A program made the position numbers and the translations under genes. Under the pieces are notes generated by a model. The model was not told where the DNA came from and did no database searches. It saw only the letters and a program-made list of their open reading frames with translations. From Fulvia fulva (lineage: Eukaryota; Ascomycota; Dothideomycetes; Mycosphaerellales; Mycosphaerellaceae), in contig NC_063020.1 of the NCBI RefSeq assembly GCF_020509005.1, positions 1,178,001-1,242,000 of the forward strand: a DNA stretch of 64,000 bases, given 5' to 3'. Positions within the stretch are counted from its first letter, which is position 1, and each line of letters begins with the position of its first letter. Positions 1 through 11,451 of the stretch are shown piece after piece.

Positions 1-309
1 TATTCCTTAACTTTGCTATCGACTTCGGTAAGCGTAGGTTCGTACGTCTATAAAGGGAACGGGTCTTCGGCGGATAGTCGTAGTAGGTTAGTATAGAATA
101 CGTAGTATATTCTTATACTCGTAGGTAGGTCGAGTTCGTAGATATCGGTCGCTACTTTCTTTATAATCGTGAAGGGGCCTACGTTCTTATAATCAAGCTT
201 CTTCGCTAGTCGTTTAGTACGAATATTACGTAAATTGAGCTAAACCTTGTCTCCTACCTTATATAACCGCGTAGGTCTCCGGCTATATTTCTAATAGTCG
301 GCTTTAAGC
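1..309 (-). pseudogene. Gypsy-1 integrase C-terminal part
   Basis: The reverse strand translates to YKVGDKV, LNLRNIRTKR, KKLDYKNVGPF and ELDLPTSIR in one frame. This is the conserved region after the integrase core in Ty3/Gypsy polymerases (the GPY/F-like module, which takes part in DNA binding and integration). Tryptophan codons have become TAG, typical of RIP. The upstream part of the same protein resumes at 5330 beyond LINE A1. Whether a chromodomain follows cannot be seen because the element leaves the window. Confidence 0.85.
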
Positions 310-323
310 TATACTTATATATA
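310..323. repeat. Target-site duplication of LINE A1, 3' side
   Basis: The 14 bases tatacttatatata recur exactly at 5316-5329. They bracket LINE A1 and join the two halves of the Gypsy-1 integrase. Confidence 0.85.
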
Positions 324-497
324 GATAGATAGATTTGTCATTCCCCTATTCTAGAACCCTATCCGGCCTATATAGGTATATATCTATTGTTATGTATAAA
401 GGGAAACCCGAATAGGTGAAAACCCTTCCCGCCCCCGACTACTCCTTGTCTAGTTTAGCTTTCCCTCTGAACGTACGTAGTCTATGTCACTACCCCG

Positions 498-3400
498 TTA
501 GCCCCCGCTCCTAGCCGGTCTCGTCGCGCTACGTTGTGTCCTCTCTTCCTATACTACTCCTACTAGGCGGTACTATTCTAGCCAGCCCTTCTCTAGTATC
601 TAGTTCGTAATACGCCGTAGGTCCTTAGCGTTGTTAAGAAGTGCCCTAATCGTCCGGTTCCTCGCCTTTGCTATCCACTCCCCCCTTCCTAGCGACCACC
701 TCGGATAGACGAGGAGTACGTGCCGTACGTTCTAGGAGCGATAGCCGTAGGGGCAGCTAGTATTCGTATATCCTAGAACCTTCCTCTATAATAGGTACCC
801 CTAGAGGCCGATGTGTTCGCTTCGTAGTTGGGTTACTATACTACTCTATGCCCTCGTAAGGCGGTAGTAGATAAGCTTCGGGGGGTACTTGACCGCGGAT
901 TTTGTAGCTAACTATTCCTTAGGTTGTCCCGCTAGCTAAGGGCGTCCACTATACCCTACAACCTAGTTGTTCTACCTCTCTTTCTATAGTTGCTCTATAA
1001 ACGATTTCTTACCTTCCTATTATATTACTAGCTATTCGTCCCTTGCCCGGTAGTTCGGCTCGTTTCCGGGTCGAATGCCCCTATACGCTAGTACTAATTC
1101 GCGGGCCCTTACGACTGTACTAGCGATGACCTTCTATACTAGGTACTATGCCGACTTGCCTAAGTAGGAGGTCTATAGTCCCTAGATATATAGGTCGATC
1201 GGCGGTATAGCGGTCTCGTACTTAAGTATCCTCGTTAGTGTCGACTTATATGCCCCGGTGACCTTCCTTAGGCATTAGTTTTGGATCTTCGCTAGCGGCG
1301 CGACGAGTCCCTTCGATAGGTAGGCCCTCTCGCCTAAGGACTACACTTGGCTGCTATAGGTAAGGACTGGCCGTATAATAGCCGTATATAGAAGTCGTAA
1401 CTACCGGAAGTCCGCCCCCTATATAGACGTAGTGAGCCTCTAGTATGATGCTATATTCTGTTTAGCTTTCCGTAATATTGCCTATACGTACTTCCTCTAC
1501 CGTAGCGCCGGGTCTACCTATAGTCCGAGGATCCTAAGCTAATTTACCGGGTTAGTCGTGTGCCCCTATATCTAGATAGAAGCTTGCATATTATAGAACT
1601 ATAGCCGGCGCGTAAAGTGTATCAGATTGTACTTTTCTAGGGCAAACCGAGCCCCGTGCCTCCTAGCCTAGTCCTCGTAGATCTTGTACTTCTCTTCTAG
1701 TAGCCTATAGTTCTCCTTAGTCGAGGAAGACTACGCTAGGATGTTTGTGTCGTCTACGAAGCCGCTCGTAGCGGTGTTCTGGGATTCTAGGGCTAGGAGT
1801 AGCGTCGCTATAAAGAAGAGGAACAGAATAGGTACTAGCGTTAAGCCTTACGGGATTCTAGTATAGACTACTTGAAATGGGCTTCTATACTAGCCGACTA
1901 GGATCGACGTACTACGGTTTTAGAGGTAGGACCGTACGAAGTTAATAAGCTACTTAGGGAGTCCCTTCGACCTTAGGATGTAGAGTAGCCGCGGGTATAA
2001 CACGTAGTTAAAGGCTCCCGATATGTCTAGGCTAAGTAAGGAAGCTACCTTGTCCCTATTCTTATACTAGATAGCCTTTACCTAAGAGGTGATAACTTCT
2101 ATCGCGGATAGCGTCGATCGCTATAGGCGAGTACCTATCTAGGTGTCCGGGAGTAGGGAGTGTTCCTCTACCGCCTCGGAGAGTCTCGTTACGACTAGCT
2201 TCTTAAGCGCCTTCCTAAGAGTGTTAAGGAGCGCAATTAGGCGGTACGACTTTACCTACGTATAGTCTTCCTTCTACGGCTTACGTAGGACTACTGTCGT
2301 CGATTGTTTAAAAGCTATCGGGTGGTATCCGGTCTATAGGTAGGCGTTAAAGATCGCTACGACTACTAGGGCTAGTTGATCTCTATACTTCTTTAGTAGC
2401 TCGTTTAGGATCCTATCCGGCCCCGGGGCTTTCTTCGCCGGTAACTTCCTAAGTATAGCGGCAACTTCTCCCTCGGACATATTCTATTAGACCGCTATAC
2501 TAGGGGCTAGGGGAGTAGAGCTGTTTATATCGCTTAGATTAGCCTCGACTAGGGGCGGGAAGAACTTGCTAGCTAGTAGACGCGCCTTGGCCTCGGGGTC
2601 GCTAACCGGGCCACTAGGCGATTATAGCGCTAGGATAGAGAAGGAGGGGCCCTGTATAGGGTCCTGTCGGGCCCATTTCGCTAGCTTCCACATCCTCTCT
2701 AGCTTGCCGGCGATTCCTTCTACTATAGCCCTCTAGCCGACTGCTTTCTCCCTTCGTATTATAGCTTTCTTCTATTAGTATGCCTCCCTATATACGTTCT
2801 AGGCCTCCTCGCTATAGCTACTCGTCTATACCCGGCGGGCTCTCCTTGCTTCTCTTACTACCGTAGTGCACTCCGGCGTCTAGTATAGTTTAGACTATGT
2901 CGTTAGTTAGGTAAGCGGAACGTGAAGTAAGGTCGCTTTTCTTATTTCGTCTATTAACCCCTAGACTGCTTCGTCTATCTCGTCTTTACTGTTATATTGC
3001 TACTACGCGATCTAGACTAGCCTCTTAGAGTTATCGAGGTACGCCTAGATGTTAGCCTAGTGGGCCTTTCCCTAGTTTAGCTTAGGGGTTCTCGCTAGTA
3101 TACGTTATATCTATGTCGTAATAGAGGTCCTAACTAGTATATAGTCTAACGACGCCTCGAGTTTATATTCGATCCTATAGTAGGTTACCGTGTAGTAGTG
3201 GCTATCTAAGATCTAGGAGAGGTCGATCGTGCCTTAGAGTCCCCCTCTCTTCTAGGTGCCCAGGTCCTTCGGGGTATTAAGGGCAATTGCGTTGCTCGCT
3301 ATCAAGTCGAGTACTTCGTCGGCTATAGGGTGCGGCTATATAAGGCTTTCCTAGGAAGGGTAGTGTATGTTGAAGTCTCCTACTACGATGTGGCACCCTT

Positions 3401-3809
3401 GTCTCTTAAGCGTACTGTCTAGGTGTCTACAGACCCCTAGGTCGCGGCTAGACCTCGAGGCTAGCGGTTATATATATAGGTTGTGTATCTAGGTGCTACC
3501 TACGTAGAGGGAGGTAATATCGCCCCCGCCTTCTTCGTCTACGTAGTATACTACCTCCTAGTCGGATTCTAGTATGTCCTTACTAATATAGAAGTACGTG
3601 CGGGGTCTACCGTCGCCTCGTAGGTATGTCGTATAGCCTAGTGACTTGTAGGTCGTTAGTCTCTTATAGTACGGGTTAATCTATAGCTCCTAGATTATAA
3701 GGACGTAGTAGACGCGCGGGTCCGCCTCGTATAGGAAATGGTTCTAGACTATATCCGTACTATAGTTGACGTTATACTAGATAATACTAAGCGTGTCGAG
3801 GCTAGTCAT
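498..3809 (-). pseudogene. LINE A1 ORF2: endonuclease-reverse transcriptase
   Basis: The frame is 3312 nt (1104 codons), and its length is intact without net indels. The start ATG at 3809 overlaps the ORF1 stop. Domains in order are an N-terminal EEP (APE-like) endonuclease, a central RT with FVDDTN (1743-1760), and a C-terminal segment ending in a CCHC-like region. In LINEs the endonuclease nicks the target and the RT copies the RNA from the nick (target-primed reverse transcription). Many Trp and Gln codons are now TAG or TAA, so no product is expected. The catalytic FVDD codons survive because they contain no CpA or TpG. Confidence 0.88.
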
Positions 3810-5307
3810 CGGCATCGACAATCATTTCCTCTATATCGTCCTATATCCTACTACCCTATACGTCCTAGTCTACGCCTTTCGGCTATATACTAAAGGGGAG
3901 CCGGGCCTAGTTAGATTCCCTCGCCGTAGCTAGTAGAGCACGTGGCCTCCCGTACGCCCTAGGTTACGTATCCTTTATATCGTTCTCGGCCCTAGGGCGC
4001 TTATGCCCGACCGCCGCTAGTTAGTTCCGGTATAGGCTAGCCTTACGGTCGCCGTAGAATCTTAGGGCGACGGTTCTGTTTGTGATTGCCTTGTTTTTCG
4101 CTAGTTTCCGCTATAGGCATTCCGTACTATACGATAGGTAGTGCCCCGGACAGTTCGCGTACCGTCTCGTAGTCGATATATAGTCCCTAGATATATAGTC
4201 TCCTATACAGTTCGAGTAGGCCTACTTGTTTATATACGTGTAGGTTTGGTGTCTATACTGTTAGCATTTAAAGTATTAGAGGACACGAAAGGATAAGGAG
4301 TGCTTTTCTACTATCTTAAGGCTATATTACTAGACTAGGCCTTGTTCTATCGCTAGATCCGCCGCTTTCGCGTCTTATAGCTATACTATTAGCGCCGAGG
4401 CCTTCTTGCCTTCTAGCTATTTCCTATAGAGCCAAGTCGCCTTCTGGATTAGAGAGTTAAGAGTGACCGGGTTGTCCTCTTAGAGAGCGCGTAGGTGACC
4501 CTAGTTAGTTAGGTCAAACTCCTTAGGTATGTCGTAGACTAGGATCGTGAATTGTTTCGTTAAGACCTTCGCTAATACCGTAACCTTAGATGCCTACTAT
4601 AGCTATGCCTCTAGGTGCCTCCTAGTAGTAGTAGAGCTAGTATAGATCTATAGAGTACCGTTAGACTGTTAGTTTACTACGACCACCCCTAGTTAGTTAA
4701 TTCGTTAGGCGAGCTCCTTATTCGATAGCTTCGTAACTTCGGCCTAGTCTTCCTTAGCTATAATACGGATCGTAACTATATCGTACGTTAGGCGGGGGCC
4801 TAGTATCGATGCCGCGACCGATGCCTAGCTATAGGGGTGTTGATTCCGGGTGGCCTTACTAATCGCCTAGGACGTCGTCCTCATTTCTTATTGCCCTCGG
4901 TAATACGACAGTATAAGCGCCGTACGTAGCTAAGTAATCATTACCTATAGAGACCGGTAAGGGAGCTAATCGTTAGTTTCTATACTTTTTACGTCCTCTA
5001 TAAGTTGCTGCTAGTTGTCTTAGGGGGGCTTCGCCTATAGGGCCGTAGGCGCCGTTAGTGCCGTAGCCTAGGCTACTATTGCCTAGGAGTTGCCTAATGT
5101 AGCTAGGCACCTCCGCGGCGTTTAGAGCTGAAGAAACAGGGTGAAGAGAGCTTCAAGCTGTCCAGATTAAATAAGGTAGAACTCCCTTAGTCCTAGGGGC
5201 AGTGGCCTACTTTATATATCGTTAGAATGGCCTTGATAAGAGCTTTCGAATGTGTCTTGTTTTAGCGTAGAGATCGATGAGCGTTTTAGTGCTATCCTTA
5301 CCGATAT
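3802..5307 (-). pseudogene. LINE A1 ORF1: gag-like protein with zinc knuckles
   Basis: Frame of 1506 nt (502 codons) from ATA at 5307, which I read as an original ATG changed by RIP, to TAG at 3804-3802. The stop overlaps the ORF2 start. The C-terminal third matches the three CCHC zinc knuckles of A2, with several Cys/His codons changed to Tyr. ORF1 proteins of this type bind the LINE RNA. The first 36 codons (5307 down to about 5199) differ completely from the A2 N-terminus but stay open and in frame. They reach to within 8 bases of the element's 5' end. The start choice is an inference. Confidence 0.7.
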
Positions 5308-5315
5308 ATATAGTT
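5199..5315 (-). other. A1-specific 5' module
   Basis: 117 bases at the 5' end of A1, inside the target-site duplication, with no counterpart in A2. They contain a short similarity to the 5' end of LINE B (cattcgaaagctcttatc here, cattcgacagcccttatc in B2 read on the element strand). The segment is open in the ORF1 frame except for one RIP-type stop. Confidence 0.6.
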
Positions 5316-5329
5316 TATACTTATATATA
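5316..5329. repeat. Target-site duplication of LINE A1, 5' side
   Basis: Exact copy of 310-323 (tatacttatatata). Confidence 0.85.
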
Positions 5330-8300
5330 CTTAAGCTAGTTGATATAATGTGTATATATATACGGCTTATATAAGTTGCGAAAGCGTCTATATCTTGCTA
5401 GCTAATTTTCTACGTAGCTAGTAGTACGTCCGTACGGGTAGGTCTACTAAGAACTTCTATTCTTAGGTTTCTTCCTAAGGTTACGAAGAACGGTAACACG
5501 CCGGCAGTACTTTTTATATTATTTAAAGCAAACTCCGCTATTAGTAGCTAGTCGTACTAGTTGTCTTAGGCGTAATTGATATATATACGTAGGTACTACT
5601 CTATAACTTAGTTCGTACGTTCGGACTAACTATCGGTCTAAGGGTACTATACCGTCGACATCTTATACTTAATACCTAGGCGTTCGCAAAGCGTCTTCTA
5701 GAAGCGACTCACCTACTACGAGCCGCGGTCTGAGTAGATAGAGCGGAATAGGCCTTAATCCTTAATAACGTAGCGGATAATTATATCTATAGCTATCTCG
5801 GGCTCTATGTCGACGACTAGTATAAGGTACTTACGCTTTATAAGACGATATATCAAGGTAAGGATGTTATTATACTTGACGCCCTCCGGGCTATAGCTGT
5901 CTAGAAGTGCTATAATATAGTCTAGGGCTACTCCCTCGAATATACCGTTAGGTATTAGGATTTGCTTAAGGTTACCCTAGTACGTATTATAGAAAGCCTT
6001 GGTTCTAGTATATATATAATAGTTCTTTACATATCGTACGATGTTAGCCTATATACTAGGCTAATAGTACGTACGAGTTATTAGCTCGTATATCTTCTCG
6101 CGCCCTAAGTAGCCGGCTATAGGGGCATTATAACAAGCGGCTATAAGTTCTTCGCGGATATTGCTACTATTAGGTACGTAGAGGCGGCCTTAAATATAAA
6201 TCAGGTCGTACTCTAGTTCGTACTCGCTAAGATTAATATACGTGTTCAATTTCTACGGTAGCCGACTATCGCTAGCTTATAGGCCTTTCTTAATTACTAC
6301 TACGAGCTCGTCCTAATCGTAGGCGTTCTAGATCTCTTCCTTAATAGACGCCTCGTCGCGTTAAGCACGGTAAGCGCGAGCTAATATTAGTCGCGAGTGT
6401 TTATATACGTTATTATTACTAATACTCTAAGAGACTCCTATACTTTAGGGGCAAGGTTACGTTCCTTTAAGACCGTTTGTTATTTATTCTTAATATCGTC
6501 TATTACGTCTATGTCCTAAGTACGACGTATTAGGGCATTAGGCTTACCGCCTAGCTTACCTAGTCGGTATTCGATCTAGAAATTGAACCCGGACAAGAAT
6601 TTACTCTATCGTACTTATCGGCAATTTAGCTACTTAGTAGTTATAAAGTATTATAGACCGCGGTAATTAGACAATACCCTAGTCTTACTACCTATTAGCT
6701 CTAGCCGCTATTCCTTAAAAGCTCGAACGATAGCTATAAGCTCCTTATCGTAGATCTTATAGTTATACTTAGCTAGATCTATCTTCTACGAATAGTATAT
6801 AACTAGGTAAAGCTGTCCGTCTTCTCCGATCTATAAAAGAACGCTACCGGTATATCTATTAGAGGCGTCGTATTCGATAACGTAAGGCTTACTTAGGTCA
6901 AAGTGCTATAGTACTAGTTGCTTCGTAAACTCCGCCTTAAGCCTATTAAAAGCTTACTAGTACTCTAGTGTCCAGTTCCAAGTATATTTCGTAGGTCGCT
7001 TTAACTTGTCCTTACTACCGACCCCCTTCGTAAGAGTAGTTATAGGTAGTACGATGTTCGAGAAGCCTTCTACGAACCTTCGATAGAAGTTCGCGAGGCC
7101 GAGGAAGGAAAGGTCGTCCTTTACGCTTCTAGGTATCTTCTACTCGAGGATCGTCTTGATCTTCTTTAGGTCTATCTTAATACCTTCGGTAGTAATAATT
7201 AGACTAAGGTACTTGACTTCCTTCTAGAAAAACTTGCTCTTCGTAATGTCTAATAGTAGTTTAGTATCGATGAAGTAGTCTAGTACCTTAAGTATATATT
7301 CTATATACTCCTCTCTTATACTACTAAAGACGATCGTATTATTAAGGTATACGGTGACGTAGTTGTTAAGGTAAGGCCTTAGAGCTTTATTAATATAGGC
7401 CTAGAAGCCGCTAGGAGCGTTATATAATCCGAAGGGCACTACTAGGTACTTAAAGGTCCTATACCGTAAGGTAAATATAGTCTTCTATTCGTCGCCTACT
7501 CTAATACGTAGTTTATTAAAGGTAGTAACGATATTGAGTACGGTAAAGTATTAGTAACCGCTTATTCGCTATAGTATCTCTTGAACCTACGGGATAGGGT
7601 ATCGGTTCTTAATCGTAATAGCGTTAACTACTCTATAGTCTACGTAGACGCGTAGTCTACTACCTAGCTTTCTAATAATAATGACTAGCAATATAATACG
7701 TAACGTACTTTCTCTAATTTTACCTTTCGTCTTTAAGTCGTTAATATACTTCTTTACGACTTCGAGCTCCTATAGGCTCATTAGATATAGTCGAGCGAAA
7801 GGTAGCTTAGTACCTAGGTCAAAGTCGATAGCGAGGTCGTCTCCTTAACGATAAGGAGGTAAGGTATCGTCTCCTATACGTAGAACGAAGGCCTTACGTC
7901 GCGACTTGAATTTACGCGGAAGCGATATATCTAGGTCTACTTCGTCTTTGCCTTTTATATATTATTAGAAGTCGGACGCTACTATAGCGCTGAGCTATAT
8001 ACTAACTTCTTCTATAGCCTCCTCCTTAGTTATAGGTAGCGTGTCGTTATTCTACTCCTAAATTAGGTAGCCTTCTTATAGTTATTAGCCCTCTTTAAGC
8101 TAATCTTCTAGACATTCTACGGCCTCCGTAGTACTTATAGACGAGATGTCAATGCCTATAATTGCCGCTACGTCTGTCCGATCGGTACGCTATTACTACC
8201 GAGCTTGTTTTTCTAGTTAATAGCGTACCGTCCTTAGTATTCTTTCGTAATAGTCTCCGTAGTAAGACGTAAACGTAACGGTGTTCGTCTAGTTCCTAAA

Positions 8301-8900
8301 GTCTAGTAGGTGCTTCTATACCTACGGTATACTAAGAATAAAGTTATACTTAATACCGGTAACAAAGTAGTTCAATTCTTTAACGTAACCGTTTAGGTCT
8401 AGAGTCGCTTTTACGTACTCCGTAGCTTCGTTCTTCTTAGACGGGTCTACTATACCGATTCTAAATAGAGTAGGTAGCTTTGTCTAATCACAATCCTTTA
8501 TAAACTTCGTGCTATAAAAGATCGACTATACGCCTAGATCTACTAGGCATCTAGTAGGCTTGCCTTTAATAGTACCGTATATAATAAGACGATTACTACG
8601 TAGCGGGATGTCGACTTTAATTACTCCGACCTTTATAGTCTCGATATCTATAACCTTAGGTATGTCTACCTCCGAAGTCTACCGCTATAGTAGGTTAACC
8701 TTTTTGTTTCGTTACTAGGGTATCGGCGTAGGTTCTAATATCCTTAGCGGGCCTTTATCTAACGGATATATACTCGGTTCTTCTAACGTAAGGTACTCGT
8801 AGATGTTCTTAGGAGGATCCTTACTAGGCGCAATATTAGCTATAGTAATAATAGCTATACTCTAAACTATACGCCTTAGTCTAGAGTTACCCCGTTTCCC
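5330..8900 (-). pseudogene. Gypsy-1 pol: protease, RT, RNase H, integrase
   Basis: On the reverse strand, from right to left: an aspartic protease remnant (about 8620-8300, CLVDLGV); an RT (about 7800-7020) with YLVVPFGLYNAPSGF and the active-site box read as VYLNN near 7340-7375 where YLDD is expected; RNase H (about 6960-6540); an integrase zinc-binding region (about 6190-6000, NAPIAGYLGREK); the integrase core (about 6000-5600, YSDRGS); and the start of the C-terminal region (EFALNNIKS). Many TAG/TAA stops interrupt all domains. The integrase continues at 309-1 after the LINE insertion. The order PR-RT-RH-IN is diagnostic of Ty3/Gypsy rather than Copia. Confidence 0.88.
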
Positions 8901-8929
8901 TATTATTAGGATTCGAAGTCGATAAGGTT

Positions 8930-10760
8930 CTAGTCGACCGTAGTAGCTACGTTACCTCTAGTATTACCCTTACGGAACTAGAACTATTCGTAAGATCGGT
9001 GCTACTAGTTATAGTCCGGGCTCTTATATACGTAGTAGAACGTCTTATCCTTCTAGTACGCCGCTTTATCCTTCGTAAGCTTACGATATATTAAGCTAGT
9101 ACGCTTAGCGGCTACTATATCGTACTACTAGTACACCTTCTCGTCTATACGCTCGCTACGCGGCTTACCTATAGGTTCTCGACCGCCGCCGCCGCCTCTA
9201 GTACTACCGGAGGAACCTAGTCGCGCGTTGCCTTAGCTACCGGTCTGGCCTCCTCTACTTAGCTTCTTACCGGGTAGTTACTACTACTAGCGTAGTATAT
9301 TATCGAGGTCGATCTCGATATTACGGAGAGTATCTTCTATCTTAGTTAGGCTCCTAAACCGTAGACCCGCGATCTTCGCGCGTAGACGTAGAAGAATCTT
9401 CTCCTTAAGGTTCTCTATTAGTTCTTCGCGCCCGTCCTTAGTAGTGTACTTCCTAAGGTAGTACGTATACTCGGAAAACTTCGTATAGAAGAGGTTAAAC
9501 TTCTTACCCTACTTCTATTTGAGTTCGTAAAAGGCCTTACGGTAACGACGCTTCTCGAAGTAGTCGCTATATAATAAGTCGAGGATCTCGAGAGCCTTAT
9601 TCTAATGCTTAATAGTGGGCTTATAAGGTCGAATACGGCCGAGAGCGTTCGTACCTACTAGGCCGTAGAATATAATATACAATTCGGTATCCGATCGATT
9701 AGGTTCTATAAGTAGGTACTCGCTAACCTTCTTATACTACTTAATATAGCTGACCTTGTCTTCCTTTAGGTCGGCGTAGAAGACAGGTAGAACCTTAATA
9801 GGGTTCTTCTAAGATGTGTTAATAGACTTTATAGACTACGTACCTAGAGTTAGGATAGGGGTAAAAGGACGCGCGTATAGATTAGGCGTATTATTAGCGT
9901 CGCCGAACCTACCGAGACCCCCTAATATAAACTAGTATAGAGTCGATATACGTATATTACGGATGCTATCGTCGTAAGCGGTCTCGAAGTTATTAATACC
10001 TATAAATTCGACTTCTTACCTACGCCCGCCTAGCGCGCTAGCCGTACGTTATAGTAGCGTAGTTCCGAGCCCTTGTAGTAGGACTTTCTCTATATACGTA
10101 TTGACGCGAACACCTAGAGTGTTTCCTACGTCCTTCTTTTGTAAATCTAGGAGGGCGCGTAGCTTAGAGGGCTAGCGAGCTAGTGTCGTTAGTCTCTCCG
10201 GCTATTACTATTGCTTCTAAAGTACTTCGAGCTCCTTAATACGCTACTTTAGACTCTCGACTAACCTACGCTAAGTGTTATTATCCTCTTATAGGCTCTC
10301 GATTTCTACTATAGCATCTTCCGTATCGCCGTTCTTAGTCTATACCTTAGCTTCTAGTTCTTAAATTCGCCTATCCTTTTCCTTGTTCTAAACGGTTAGA
10401 CCTTTAATAATGCCCGCCGCTTCTTCCGAGTCCTCCTTTTCTTGCTAAAGGGCTGCCTCGAGGTTGACTTTCTCACCCGTTAGGTTAATAACTCGGTCGC
10501 GAGAGTTCTTAAGTAAGGCCTTACTATAAGTATATATCTATATCCTAAAGTCGAGGACATTAAGCCAAGCTTTAGGTCTCTTCTTAACTAACGCCGCTAA
10601 CTCTTCGTAGGTATATAGCTTAAATACTTATAGATCGTATCGGAACTAAGCGCCTTTACTATCTTCTATAGGATCTAGGGGTATAGTATATAATAGGTCG
10701 AGCGGCGCGTACTAGCCTCCCTACCTATCTACTCTCGACGATGTACCCTATCCTCTATCT
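8930..10760 (-). pseudogene. Gypsy-1 gag
   Basis: Downstream of a charged N-terminal part (AALVKKRPKAW, near 10600; EKVNLEAALQQEKED, near 10450, probably coiled coil) the frame runs into a degraded CCHC zinc knuckle near 9045-9005. It reads YYVYKSPDY, with Tyr at positions where Cys and His are expected. Gag packages element RNA into particles. The start codon is not determined and stops are frequent. Confidence 0.72.
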
Positions 10761-11418
10761 TATTAGTAAATGCGCTTACGCCGGTCGTACTTAGTCTTAA
10801 GAGTTATGTACGTGATTTCCGTCTTCTACTATTAACCCGCCGTCGCTTATCGTATCTAGTAGGTCTAATCTTAGCTATCGACTATAGTCTAACTTCTATT
10901 ATTCTATTAGGTCTACTACGGTTACGGTTCGTAATTATCGGTAGCTATAGTCGCGGCTGTCTCGAATCCTCGACGGTTCGGCGGATATTAATATTAATCC
11001 TACGTATCTCGGCGAACTCCTACGAAAGTGTCTACGACTAACTATGTCGTATCCTCCTCTTCTATACACTTCCTACGTGTATAGGACACCCGATTATACT
11101 ACTATAATCCGCCTCGAACTCGGGGTCTTGTTCGCTAACTCCTACTAAAGTGTCGTAAACCGGTCGGTAATATCGCCGATAATACGCGTACTTACTATAG
11201 AGGGATTTAGAGTAGTAGAACTTAATGACACGGGTCTAGGCTACTCTCGGTAGGTAAAAGGGTGTCGTAGCTAAGTAATCGAATAAGTTCTACGGAGAAG
11301 AGAAGTTCTAGCTAAGGCGCGTATCGAAGATAAGCGCGACGTTCGCCGAGCCGAGGCGTTACGTTATATTTACGAAGTTACGTAACCCGAAGGCCGTAGG
11401 CCGTAGGGCTATACCGTG

Positions 11419-11421
<3 letters not shown>
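10761..11421 (-). repeat. Gypsy-1 5' LTR and leader
   Basis: No protein domain is visible between the apparent gag start and the terminus at 11421. By position this holds the 5' LTR, primer-binding site and leader. The LTR length cannot be measured because its partner is outside the window. Confidence 0.5.
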
Positions 11422-11424
<3 letters not shown>

Positions 11425-11450
<26 letters not shown>

Positions 11451-11451
11451 A
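11425..11451. repeat. (TA)n microsatellite at the Gypsy-1/LINE A3 junction
   Basis: A run of pure TA at the point where Gypsy-1 entered A3. The corresponding LINE sequence in A1 has only a short TATATATA, so the tract has probably expanded or was duplicated with the target site. Confidence 0.8.

Larger units (their letters stand above)
324..5315 (-). mobile_element. LINE A1, Tad1/I-like non-LTR retrotransposon
   Basis: About 5.0 kb, minus strand, inserted in the Gypsy-1 integrase with a 14-bp duplication. The 3' end (left) is a short TATC repeat. ORF1 and ORF2 occupy 5307-3802 and 3809-498. It matches LINE A2 (42115-48065) base for base over about 4.87 kb except for many TG-to-TA and CA-to-TA differences; for example A1 reads ttatagaactatag where A2 reads ttgtggaaccgtgg. 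A1 is therefore a strongly RIP-mutated copy. The similarity to A2 stops at about 5198; the last 117 bases toward the 5' end are different (see findings). Confidence 0.9.
1..11421 (-). mobile_element. Gypsy-1, Ty3/Gypsy LTR retrotransposon, 3' end outside window
   Basis: Minus-strand element read as 5' LTR/leader (right), gag, protease, RT, RNase H and integrase (left). It is split by LINE A1 (324-5315), flanked by a 14-bp duplication, so the Gypsy parts are 1-309 and 5330-11421. The right terminus is set at 11421, where the plus strand reads ccgtgata. On the element strand this is a RIP-changed TGTCACGG-type LTR start. The bases beyond it are a TA repeat and then LINE A3 sequence, so Gypsy-1 inserted into A3. 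The 3' LTR lies left of base 1. The domains are heavily stopped, so the element is a dead relic. Confidence 0.85.
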
